Assembly (NCBI GenBank): GCA_033065855.1
Contig: JAVXUO010000192.1
Span: 372,001-436,000, forward strand
Direction of reading: 5' to 3'
DNA from: Escallonia rubra
Lineage: Eukaryota; Streptophyta; Magnoliopsida; Escalloniales; Escalloniaceae
Length of the DNA stretch: 64,000 nucleotides
Position numbers and translations under genes: made by a program. Of the stretch, positions 33,655 through 43,700 are shown one piece after another (position 1 is the stretch's first letter; the number at the start of each line of letters is the position of its first letter). The notes under the pieces were generated by a model. That model made no database searches, was not told the origin of the DNA, and worked only from the letters and a program-made list of their open reading frames with translations.

Positions 33655-34165
33655 ATTTTTCACTATTGATAGACTTACAATCTTCAATTAAAGCATTTTC
33701 ACTATCGATTAGCCATTGATTTGCTTTAACAGCACCAAGATTACATCAGTGTACTAAAAAGCAGCATTTTTCCACTATTGATAGCATTGCATTCTTCGAA
33801 GTGGAAGCATTTTTTTTTTCATATCGATATTCTTTCACTATTGATAGCCTTGCAGCATTTTTCACTATCGATAAGTCATCTATTGGCTTAAACTGCACCA
33901 TCTTGATTTTGGAAGATAATATTTACTATCGATACACCAGTGGCTATCGACAAGGTTGCACTCTTCAAAGTGAAAGCATTTTCACTATCGATAGCCTTTC
34001 ACTATTGATAGCCTTGCTTTTTTCACTATCAATAAGCCATCTATTGGCTTAAACTGCAGCAACTTGATTTTGCAAGATGATATTTACTATCAATACACCA
34101 AACACTATCGATAGGCTTGCACTTTTCGAAGTGAAAACATTTTTACTATTAATTAGCCATCAATT
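33655..34165. repeat. CTATCGATAG-type tandem array
   Basis: At least 14 occurrences of (C/T)ACTAT(C/T)(G/A)AT or close variants lie in about 500 bases. Many form the palindrome CTATCGATAG. A higher-order repeat of about 160 bases is visible: the segment starting CACTATCGATAAG near 33865 recurs near 34024, each with ATTGGCTTAAACTGCA and TTACTATC(G/A)ATACACCA. Confidence 0.8.
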
Positions 34166-34319
34166 GGCTTTAACTTATCTTGTTTCCATATCAAGATAAC
34201 ATTAATGAAGTGCCTTAAGACTTGCAAGCCACATCTTCTTGCAGGCCACATCCGCATGGTCAATTTTTATGGATTAAGATATACTTGGTTTATATATAGC
34301 TTATGTTAAAAGAGGAGAA

Positions 34320-35870
34320 AATTTGTAAGTTGTGCAATATTGATCTTTAATGTTCATACATGAGTTTTTCTATTTTACATTTGCGAGACTTTATTGTGCT
34401 ATTCGAAAGTAATTTTGAGATGTTAATATATAGTCAAAGTTAAGGTCCAGTTTGTGTGTATATAGATTAGATACAAATTTAGAAAATATAAAACTGATTT
34501 CCTAGAAGTTTTATAAGGTTTATAAAAGTTGGACGAATTATACCCACAAAAACAAATGCGATAATGTTTCACTTAAGTAAAAGGGAAAAAAATGCTTAAA
34601 AAAGAGAAAAACCTTACTTTTTAACTTCTGAAGTATTAATCCTTAATATTTATACATGATTTTTGTACTTTACAGTGCGTGATTTATTTTGTTTATTTTA
34701 AAGTGCTTATAAGGTGTTATACATGATTCTTCGTATTTTACTTTTGCGAGACATTATTTTGCTATTTGAATGTGATTTTGAGGTGCTAACGATCAAATTT
34801 AAGGCCCTAGCATGTATATATCAAAATCAACTAGAGTTTTAGAATTGGTTTTTCCAGTTCAATAAGGTTTACAAAAATTGGACAAATTACCTAAGAATTT
34901 TTTATAACAAATCATAGTAAGTATTAACAAGTAAGAGTAAAAACAAAAAAGAACACCAAAACAAATAGGATGATGTTTTGCATAACTAAAAGAGGTAAAA
35001 AAATATATATACGCTAAGAAAAGCTTACATTTTTAATTTGTAAAAATTAATCATTAATTTCATACATGATTTTTGTTGTTTACATTTGGGAGATTTTACT
35101 TTACTTGTTTTAAGTGTTTTAAAGAAGTTAGTTGTTCAAATTGAAGCCTAATATGTAAATTCTATGGATTATGTAGAGTTTTCAAAGATGTGGATTTTGT
35201 TTTTCAGTTTTATAAGTTTTACAAAAGTACGGCCAATAATTTGTACAAATTTGTTAATTGTAAAGTCATACTGAAGAATTAGTAAGTAGGAGATGATTTT
35301 CGTATTTTACATTTTTGAGATTTTGAATTGTTATTTTAAAGTACTTTTGATGTGTTAATAACCAAAATTAAGGCCTAATGTATAAGTATGTTGATTAGGT
35401 AGAGTTTTAGAAGGTGTATAATTAGTTTCATACTTTTATAAAGTTTAAACATGTTGAACAAATAAATCATAATAAGGAGTTAAATAGAGTAGAAAAGAAA
35501 AATAATACCAAAATAAATAGGATTATTGAATTTTATATATCTAATTAGTTAAAAAAGTTGGACTCGAAATAAAGAGATCGACCAATTAACTTGGGGGACT
35601 ACCACATGCAAAGTTGAAGCTTACGTGGCAGAAATAGAAGGTTCTTAAAAAAATCCTTCTTGTCGCAAAGATAAAATCCAAAAAATCTTATGTGTCGCAA
35701 TTTTAAGCAATTTTTTAAAAAACAAATCATAGTAAATATTAATAAGTAAGAGTGAAAAAAGAAATTAAAGAACACCAAAACAAATATGATGATGTTTTGC
35801 ATAATTAAAAGAGGTAAAAAAGAGAATATATGGTAAGAAAAGCTTACTTTTTAATTTGAAAAAAGAAGAA
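34320..35870. repeat. AT-rich degenerate tandem array, about 400 bp period
   Basis: Recurring blocks include CATACATGATTTTTGT...TTTTACATTTG(C/G)GAG (near 34356, 34646, 34712, 35059 and 35291). Another block, ACCAAAACAAAT(A)GATGATGTTTTGCATAA(C/T)TAAAAGAGG, recurs near 34545 (diverged), 34953 and 35770, consistent with a period of about 408 bp. No coding content. Confidence 0.65.
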
Positions 35871-36503
35871 GTTTGTCCTATAAGTGCCTTGTTGCATGGG
35901 ACTAAATGTGAAGTCGTTATTTCTCGGATGCACTCATGGTAATTTTCTTCTTTTAAATGTTTTTGCATACCATGTGCTCGCCTCACACCACTTTCCTACC
36001 TTCACCACTGTGCATAGGAGAGAGTGGGCAATCATATGATGGTTCAACAACTAGGCTATCAGTTTTTGCAATATTTGGTAATCATGGTGGTTCAAGCCAA
36101 AGCAAAGCAAATAAAGAGCGATCATTAGAGTCAAATGCGGCTCAAAGTGACACCTTTAGCAACGCTATTATCCTTAGTTTTCATTGTTCTTTAGTTGACT
36201 GTGCAAGAAGAACAAAGTAATGCCCATCCACAATCGGACACTTCCTTACATTCAATTGCATGTAATGCATGTAATGAAAGTGAATGGAGCCTTGCCTTCC
36301 ATGTGGAATGTTTGATCATCAACCGTTTAAGAATCCCATCACCTTCTTCCGTGCATGCTTTATGAACTTACACTAACTAAACGCCTTTTAATTGATCAAA
36401 CCTGCAATAACACTTGATTAATTAGTCGCAACCCTCTCCTCTCCCCCTTACCATTCGCCTTCTATTTATTCGACCCCCGTTTCAGTTTCCTTTCATCCTT
36501 AAC
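35871..36503. other. EC1-like gene 1 upstream region
   Basis: No gene was recognised. A TATA-like TCTATTTATT at 36461-36470 lies about 35-40 bases upstream of the ATG at 36504 and is the probable core promoter. A CTCTCC-rich tract precedes it. Confidence 0.5.
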
Positions 36504-36923
36504 ATGGCTCTCAAAGTTTTGCTATTATTGCTTGCAACCACGTCCTGCATGGCATGTACAACTTCCGCGAGCAGGGAGGTGCCTCAACAACTAGCAGCCG
36601 GGTACAACCTCACAGCGAGACTTGTAGCTACTGGTACCATAGGCAATTGCTTAAACGCGCTTACTGAGATAAAATCTTGCACGAATGAGATTGTGGTTTT
36701 CTTCACCAACGGTACTGCTGACATTGGAGCCCCATGTTGCAAGGCGATTGGAACAATGACCCGTCAATGCTGGCCTGCCATGTTGACAGCCCTGGGTTTC
36801 ACTGCCGATGAATGCAACATTTTGCGCGGCTACTGTGATGCTTCTCCTGCTCCAAGCCCATCGGTGCAACCACTGCCGCCGCCGCCACCTTCGCCACCAG
36901 TCAAGGCAAGGAAGACCGTTTAG
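36504..36923 (+). CDS. EC1: EC1-like egg cell-secreted protein (prolamin-like)
   Basis: An intronless ORF of 139 residues. A hydrophobic signal peptide covers about residues 1-23. The mature part is a prolamin-like domain (residues 47-112) with cysteines at 49, 59, 78, 79, 89 and 111, the EC1 pattern, plus an extra one at 104. Family motifs visible are SCTNEIVVFF, CCKAIGTM, CWPAMLTALGFT and ILRGYC. EC1 proteins are secreted by the egg cell when sperm arrive and promote sperm activation and gamete fusion (established in Arabidopsis). A proline-rich tail follows. A second EC1-like gene lies 1.9 kb downstream on the same strand, indicating tandem duplication, but the two are well diverged. Confidence 0.92.
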   Translation: MALKVLLLLLATTSCMACTTSASREVPQQLAAGYNLTARLVATGTIGNCLNALTEIKSCTNEIVVFFTNGTADIGAPCCKAIGTMTRQCWPAMLTALGFTADECNILRGYCDASPAPSPSVQPLPPPPPSPPVKARKTV

Positions 36924-38706
36924 TGTGGGAAGGTGCTAGCTGGTTGTTTGCACGTCATGCCATGTATAGTTGGCATGTCAAGATCTAGGAGTCTGGGAGT
37001 CAGCTTCATCAGTTTAAGTAGTGTCATCTTTCCTTTGTCACGTTTGGTAATCAAGGAAACTAGGTTTATGGTTGTTCTAGTAGTATATGAGGCAAGTACC
37101 AGGGTGTTTATGTGGCTTTATTATGCATGGTTTTCAAGTATGATCGATGTTTGGGGTGTTTTGAATCCTTCAGTAAATAACTTTTATGCTTGGTTAAATC
37201 ATTGATAAAACTAGTATTTTATCTCATCATTCGTACGGCCTGAATTACTCATCACCATTTATAATCTTAAGACATACAGTAAATTAATGTGTTACCATTT
37301 GCTCACTATATATACTAGATGACAATAGAACTCCTTGATTGATTGATTCATTCGTTCATTCACATATTTTGTGTTCCAAATACGACACCTTCTTAACTAA
37401 AGCTTGGACAAGAAAATGCTGGCATTGGCAACCGAAATGAACTCCGCTTCAGCCTTTAGCCTTCGAAAAGTAAAACCAACCAACAAACAGCTTCTTAGCT
37501 ATTTTGGAGTTTGCCATACCACGCATTGGCACAAGTCTTGCATAAGCGTAGAACCATTGATGCACGGATCCATCATTTGGCCTGCTAAAGTCCATGAGAT
37601 GATGGTTATATAGGGTTGCAAGTGACTCAATCATTGTTGTGATTTCAAGCTAAAATCTTAGGGAAGAACTTGATAAGCAGTGCGTAACTGCAACTTCAGA
37701 GACAACCACACAGGCCCTTATTACTCAACTTCGTAAATTCCAAATTCTCACTTGCAACATTGTAAAGTGATAAGCTTGTCATTCCTCAAGTACTATTTAC
37801 AATGAATGACGTACCCTTGCACAGCAGTGTGGACGTCCTCATAGTAACTCTTTTTTGCACAGCAACAAGGAGTTATTATAGGCCAAACAGTTGTCTTCTT
37901 TGTCCCTAATCAACCACATATCTCTCGAGACCACTAGCGAGACTCGAACTCTGCATTTTCCCCACTGAACTATCATTCTTTTGTGTGCTTTGCGGTCATG
38001 TCAAGTTCACTAACATTTACAATCCTCAAATTGGTTTTGATTTAACGAATTTGTGAGAAAAAATATAAAAACCTTACCACGACTTCAGAATTATGCGGGC
38101 TTGCAGTGATTGGAGTGCTCTAAGCTCTATCAGCTCAATAACCTTACACACATGCTGCAGTTTGTTATCAAGCTTGGTACGTTGTACAAGTGGTATCTAG
38201 TACGAGTTCATGTGGATTAGTGTAGGCCTGCCGAGAGGTTGGATATGAGGACGTTGTTAGAGAAGCGTATGGGCTAAATTTTACGCAAATAAATTCGAGA
38301 AATAATGAAGCTACTTGCTTATTTCTTTTGGATCTCATTTATTGGAGCGTTGAAAATCTTAAAAAGTATTCGCACAAAATTTGAAGTTTCGTTCTTGTTA
38401 GAATCTTGAAGTATAATTTTGTTCTTCCTCAGGCGCTCCGATCCTACAACTCTGGCATGTAGCTAGTTTTGAAGTGAATATTGTAAATTGTTTTTTGCAG
38501 CATCGTGTATAACAGTTTCAGCTACAAGTTGAAAGTGTACACAATCTATATGCGCGCATAACAAAATTTAAATAAAAGACTCTGCATTACATAGCAAAAT
38601 GTCAGTTGAAAAAGATCAAGAGGCAAAAGCAATTGTTGGTTTTCTAGCTTTCAATTCTAACCATCTCCTGGTCTCCCAATGCATAACGTCTCACCCTCCT
38701 CTACCC
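36924..38706. other. Spacer between the two EC1-like genes
   Basis: Contains the 3' region of gene 1 and a possible minus-strand SINE near 37880-37975. A minus-strand stretch near 37380-37630 weakly resembles a decayed retroelement ORF but could not be assigned. No other gene is supported. Confidence 0.4.
37880..37975 (-). repeat. Possible SINE
   Basis: On the minus strand ATAGTTCAGTGG (A-box-like) at 37962-37973 is followed by GAGTTCGAGTCTC (B-box-like) at 37940-37952. The boxes are closer than in a tRNA, so this could be a tRNA-derived SINE head or chance similarity. No tail or target duplication was seen. Confidence 0.3.
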
Positions 38707-38716
38707 GTATATAAAT
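38707..38716 (+). promoter_or_regulatory. TATA box of EC1-like gene 2
   Basis: GTATATAAAT lies about 65-70 bases upstream of the chosen ATG at 38779. It argues against the upstream in-frame ATG at 38599, which would precede the TATA box. Confidence 0.65.
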
Positions 38717-38778
38717 CAAGCTACCTTCTGAACACCTTCACATCACCACCTCCCTCTCTAACTCACTGTCACAAAACA

Positions 38779-39180
38779 ATGGCTTCCTCTGGCAAGGTCA
38801 ATTTCATTATCTTCCTGGGATGTATCCTGACCTCCATGGTGACATCGCGACCACTGACCACCAAATCAACCTTGGCAGCTCGCCTGAAGCTAGAAGACGA
38901 GCCGGGCTCCTCTAACTGTTGGGGATCCTTGTTCGAGCTCCAGTCCTGCACCGGCGAGGTCATCCTTTTCTTCCTCAACGGAGAAACCTATCTAGGCCCG
39001 AGCTGTTGTAGCGCCATCAAGACAATTGAGCACCAGTGCTGGCCTGCAATGCTCGGTTCCCTTGGCTTCACCACCGAAGAAGGGGACATACTCCGTGGCT
39101 ACTGCGATGCGTCCAACTCCACCGCTACCCCAGAAACCCTCACCACAACACCATCCATCTCCCACGCCGCCATCCCATAG
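38779..39180 (+). CDS. EC1: EC1-like egg cell-secreted protein, copy 2
   Basis: An intronless ORF of 133 residues from MASSGKVNF. The frame is open further upstream, but a TATA box lies between the farther ATG and this one, and only this start gives a signal peptide (about residues 1-23). The six conserved cysteines are at 47, 57, 76, 77, 87 and 109. Motifs are SCTGEVILFFLNGE, CCSAI, CWPAMLGSLGFT and DILRGYCDAS, closer to canonical EC1 than copy 1. The expected role is secretion from the egg cell during double fertilisation to activate sperm. The threonine/serine-rich tail replaces the proline-rich tail of copy 1. Confidence 0.92.
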   Translation: MASSGKVNFIIFLGCILTSMVTSRPLTTKSTLAARLKLEDEPGSSNCWGSLFELQSCTGEVILFFLNGETYLGPSCCSAIKTIEHQCWPAMLGSLGFTTEEGDILRGYCDASNSTATPETLTTTPSISHAAIP

Positions 39181-40121
39181 GAATCTCTATACTCATCCAG
39201 TGATCGGATATATTATGAATAACAGACAAAGTTGTCCTCGAACTTTGCGTAATTAAGCTAGTTTTGTGTGTTTGATATTGCCCAATTATATCCATCTATC
39301 TATGGCTATTTGTCACTTTTTCGCTTAATGCAATATTAGAGTTCAAATCAAGCGTTTCGTTTGTTGTTGCCAAGTGCCAAACAAAAACAACTAACAATTA
39401 ATAGAAACCAAAAAACAATATAAACCCTCGCATCCAGCACCAGCCATTTTTACAGGCATATTTGAATAACAACGAACGTGTGGAGTCCTGAAAGCAACAG
39501 AGCTCAATGACAGATGAAATGGCGTGAAATTCAACAAACATGTGCACGAATTTTCCTTGAACCTTGAGACATACTATATGCTAAGTTGTGTTAGGTTGTG
39601 TTCAATAGTATCATTGGATGGCTTTGTGACGCCTTTTCAGTAATGATTCGGATGTAACGACGTTGGTCGCTAATGGACCTTTTTATCGACACTAAAGGCC
39701 ACTTCCATTGGATGGCTAAACCAATACACAAACTGAGAGCAGATCATCATCATCATTATTCATTTGAAAGTAGGGCGAAACACGGAAGAACTCGGTGCAT
39801 AAATTTTCCTTGAATCTTTGAACATATCGAATGGCTTTACGAGACCGTGGCCTTTTCGCAATGATACGAAATATGTTAGCCATTGTGAAGGCAATGTTTA
39901 CATTTACATTTGACACCGTTATATCCTTACTTCCAACTTCCGATCGAGATTGTCAAATTAAAGGTTAAAAGCCACTTCAATAGTGTGACAGGCATCAACT
40001 TGAATCAATTTAAAGTACATGTAATTCCAGGGATTTATTACACAGAAAAAATGCAACAAACACTTTCGGCGTGCAAAACCGAATTTCACCGATGAGGAAT
40101 ATGGCGCGGAAGCTTGCCACG
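39181..40121. other. Intergenic, between convergent genes
   Basis: The 3' regions of EC1-like copy 2 (plus) and the FAS1 gene (minus). No further feature was recognised. Confidence 0.5.
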
Positions 40122-40793
40122 TCAGATCTGATAACCGCCATCCACCGTCACGGTCAAAGCCTCGCCGGATTCAAGATGTCCATGACGTGGCTTCCCGTGG
40201 TGTTTCCTCTGCTTTTTCATGGCGTTCACCGGCGATGCAAACCCTAACTTCCCGGCAACGACAAAAATGCCGTCGAGCCCATGAACGGCGATATTTGCTC
40301 CAAGGTAAAGATCCGGGACCGAGACACGGACTCCGTCGACCATGATGTCATCCAAGACAGTGCCGTTTACGACCAAGAGGCTGCGGCGAGGGAGGAGAGT
40401 GTCGAGGTAGGGTCCGACGAAAAGAGCGGAGCGGTTACGGAGGTTGGAGCAGGCGAGACGGCGGGGGGCTACGTGGTAGTGGAGGGTTTGGAGGTAGACG
40501 GAAGCGTGAGAGGACTCGTGGAGGGAGCGGAGGGCAAAGTCGGGCGGGGAGAAGAGCGTGTAGGACCCGCCGGAAAGGATGTGGAAGCGGAGATAGGAGG
40601 AGGCAATGGCGGTGGCGAAGAGATCGTAGCCGTTGGATCGGAGGGATGAGATCATGGACTCGATTTCTTCTTCGGTTGCGCCGTTTTTGTCGCCGATGGT
40701 GGCAGAAATGAGGAGCGTGAGGGCGATGACGGTGAAGAAGGTGGAGTAGTCACCGGTGAATTTGGCCGGAAAGGAGAGGAGCTGTTTCATCAT
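40122..40793 (-). CDS. FAS1-domain (fasciclin-like) protein, 223 aa
   Basis: An intronless ORF. A hydrophobic segment at about residues 19-34 could be a signal peptide or anchor. One FAS1 domain covers about 45-185, with an H1-like region YTLFSPPDFALRSL (78-91), the central LHYHV motif (104-108) and an H2-like AVHGLDGIFVV (169-179). FAS1 domains mediate cell adhesion in plant walls. The gene resembles small single-domain fasciclin-like proteins of the FLA19-21 type rather than classical arabinogalactan proteins, since there is no proline/alanine-rich glycosylation module. The C-terminus is basic and hydrophilic, so no GPI signal is evident. The leader upstream of the ATG is CT-rich on the coding strand (40797-40833). 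The gene is GC-rich relative to its surroundings. Confidence 0.88.
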   Translation of the reverse strand: MMKQLLSFPAKFTGDYSTFFTVIALTLLISATIGDKNGATEEEIESMISSLRSNGYDLFATAIASSYLRFHILSGGSYTLFSPPDFALRSLHESSHASVYLQTLHYHVAPRRLACSNLRNRSALFVGPYLDTLLPRRSLLVVNGTVLDDIMVDGVRVSVPDLYLGANIAVHGLDGIFVVAGKLGFASPVNAMKKQRKHHGKPRHGHLESGEALTVTVDGGYQI

Positions 40794-40849
40794 TGTAGAG
40801 AGACTGAGAAAAAGAGAGAAAGAGAGAGAGAGTTTGTCGGTCTACTGGG

Positions 40850-41777
40850 ATCCCGCCGTTGGGTTTTGGCGCTCTTTTAGAGTCCTGAAAAAGTTGGGGA
40901 GAAATGTAAAGGTGCTGCGCGTTCGTTAAGAAAATACACTTTCTAGGTGTTATCGCCGTTAGATTGGAAGTCTTTCCCTAAGTCGTCCGATTCTGAGCTT
41001 CCTATCAAAGACCTTGGTGCTCTTTTGAAATGGAGTGTCGCCTTGCACCCATTTTTTTATTGTTTTGTTTAATGCCCTTTTGTGTATTATTATACTTCAT
41101 ATGTCTTTTATAATTCGATCACGTTTGACTTGGCCGCATATCAAGAATTTAAGTTAAATATTGTGTATTTTTTATTTTACCCTTGAGAGAGAGGGATGAG
41201 GAGAGTGGGCCAACAAGAGAGAGAAAATTGGTTGGTGGAGTGTTAAACGTAGAGAGAAATAAAATAAAAAAGTATAAAAAATGGGTCCGGAGAGAGAAAA
41301 TGAGTTGGTGGAAAGTTAAATGTGGGGAGATATATTTGAATAAAAAAGTATAAAAATGGTAAATATGAAAAAAGTTTAAAAATATTCTTAATTTGAAAAA
41401 ATGAGCAATTTATGTGGGACGACACATAAAGAAAATATGATCAATTTATAATAGACGGATGAATTATTATTATTGATATAAAAAATTTTAGCGGCAAATA
41501 TATTAAAATAAAAGTTTTTTGTTTTTCAAATGAGTTTTGGGTTTAAAAATTTTCCTAATTAAATCCCACACCTTCTAAGACATTTGCATTCGTAAGTAAC
41601 TTAGTCAATACCATTATAAGAGTGTCACCAACCATTTACGGTTCGAAAGTACTATTAATGCTACCTAGACTTCAATATTTTGGACGTGAAATCCCTTCTG
41701 AAATCTACAAATCTACAAAGTCATCCCTTTGTCAAGAAAATCTACAAAGTCAGTGTATCGTGAAATAGGAATGTTGA
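40850..41777. other. AT-rich intergenic
   Basis: Upstream of the FAS1 gene. It contains GAGAGA tracts at 41186-41300 and AT-rich sequence. No gene was recognised. Confidence 0.45.
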
Positions 41778-42430
41778 CAGGGGCGGATCCAGAAAGTCTA
41801 ATCGAGGGGCGCCAAAAAGATATATAAAAAAAAATTGATGGCTAACATAAAAGAATGAAGAAGGTTTAATTTCATCAACATTACTCCTGCTAACATTTTT
41901 TGTTTGAAAGAAAGAATCAATTGTGCGTGACTTTGACTTCCACATCTACAAAAATAAGCATATTATAATTAGCGTAACTATTGAATACGTTAAATGTATA
42001 GTAAATTACTCAGTTCGTATTTTTTCGTAACTAGTGAATACGTTAATACTATAAGAATTAAACTAATAAATAGCATAACTATTAAAATAGCGTAAATATT
42101 AAAATAGCGTAACAATTGAATATGTTAATACTCCAAGAATTAAACTATAAACAAAAGAACTCACCTTGATCAATTCGTATTTTTTTGTAATCCGGAGATT
42201 TGGAATTTGAGATTTGGAAGAATGAAGAATAAGAACGAAGAAAATTATGACGGCTGATGGCACAAAGAATAAAGAATACAACAAAACGAAACTCTAATTA
42301 ATTAGTTACGATATAATGGCATTTTCGTAAATATGTGAAATGTGAGTATTTATTATCAATAACTAAAAAAAAATCCAAAAAGTTGGGGGGTGCCGTGCCC
42401 CCCCCGGTCATGCAACAGTTCCCGCCCCTG
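41778..42430. mobile_element. Non-autonomous hAT element, 653 bp
   Basis: Inverted ends CAGGGGCGG (41778-41786) and CCGCCCCTG (42422-42430) are flanked by perfect 8-bp direct repeats AATGTTGA (41770-41777 and 42431-42438), diagnostic of hAT insertion. The interior is AT-rich with no transposase. Subterminal repeats with GTAACTATTAAATAG-like phrases lie at about 41970-42130. Confidence 0.9.
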
Positions 42431-43582
42431 AATGTTGATACCTAATGATGCATCTGGTAAGGGCTTCCTTTTCACCGTTTCAGATCTCCCACCTGTGGGA
42501 AACCTCACATTTCCCCCCTTTTCTGCGTCAACTCTTTCAAGAGAAACCTAGCCCTCCCTTTATAATCTACAAGAGAGGTACGTGGTTGAGATATCGCCCA
42601 GAGACCGCGACCCATGGGTATATTGTTAACAGAAATGTGGCGAAATTGGATACCCTTGAATGGGGACCAATTGTTAAACTTCTTGGCAATTCAGTCAGAT
42701 AAAGTTGTTATACGAGTGGCTATAAGAAGTACAAATATGCTGATGCGGGACAAAGAAAGGACGGAGTACGGGCAGAGACCAAGGTTTCAAAGACAGAGCT
42801 TGAAGAGTGGCAGTAATACGAGGGTGACCATAAATGCACGACGACGGTCACAGTCTAATGATTAAGTCCATAGTCATGATCCAGCGTTAGGTCTAGAGTC
42901 GGGTCGTGTGTCTTTCTCTCGCTAGAATCCTCTGGCTCTGGAGTTCTAGAATAAGAAAGTAAAATGTGAAATGAGTTTTGTTCTTTTTAAACTGAATTCT
43001 CAAGTCCCTTATCTATTGAGGTAGAGAAGGTGATTGTCATCAAGTGACACGTGATGCTCCCTAGAAGTGGCACCTCACCCAGAGGGCCACAAGCGCAGGT
43101 GCCCCACGAACTATCAGATTAGATGTCCACTCTGCTCGCCCTGTATATCTTCTTTTTATTTTCTGAAAAGACCGGCTCGTACAGCTTTGGTGCGGCCAGA
43201 GAACCCCTTGATCAAGCTACCAGTCCAAAGCCATTACTAAGTCCCACAGGGACATCGAGAGATGTAGAGAACCTATCAGCAGTAGGGAAATCCTGATACC
43301 CAGCTACCAGGCAAACTAGGCGTAATGTTCTTTAAAGACCCATCCCTTCACGGAGTGACCCGGGGGTCATGGTTCTTAGGGGTCTGATGAAGTGCCCCAT
43401 TGTTAGAGCAAGTAGACTAGTCGTGCATACACCTTGGTGGAGATAATGCTTTGGAGGAGTCACCAATCTCGCGCGTGAGTCCTTATGAGGGAGTAGCAAC
43501 AAGGTAGTGTCTAAATGGAGTCACCTACCTAAAGGGCTGAGGTAGCGTCCTGAAATAGTTGCTTAGCTGATATGCCGATGTA
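42431..43582. other. Unassigned sequence upstream of copia element
   Basis: No protein family was recognised. Repeated GTAG(T/C)GTC phrases occur near 43505, 43543 and 43582. It could be flanking retroelement non-coding sequence, but no ends were found. Confidence 0.3.
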
Positions 43583-43688
43583 GTGTCCAGATATTGTTGC
43601 CTTATTCTTTATGTTACAGTTCTCATAATTATTCTTTTCCATTACATACCAATGTTTTCACTGCATCTACTTGAGCGATACTAACAAG

Positions 43689-43700
43689 TGGTATCAGAGC
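43689..43700 (+). promoter_or_regulatory. Primer binding site (tRNA-iMet) of copia element
   Basis: TGGTATCAGAGC starts two bases after the 5' LTR end (TACTAACA, 43679-43686), complementary to initiator methionine tRNA. Confidence 0.88.

Noticed and set aside
38599..38778. Upstream in-frame ATG extending EC1-like copy 2 by 60 residues
   Set aside because: The TATA box lies between it and the chosen ATG, the extension would abolish the N-terminal signal peptide, and the family has no such extension.
40281..40649. Glycine/glutamate-rich plus-strand ORF of 122 aa
   Set aside because: Exact antisense shadow of the GC-rich FAS1-domain gene.
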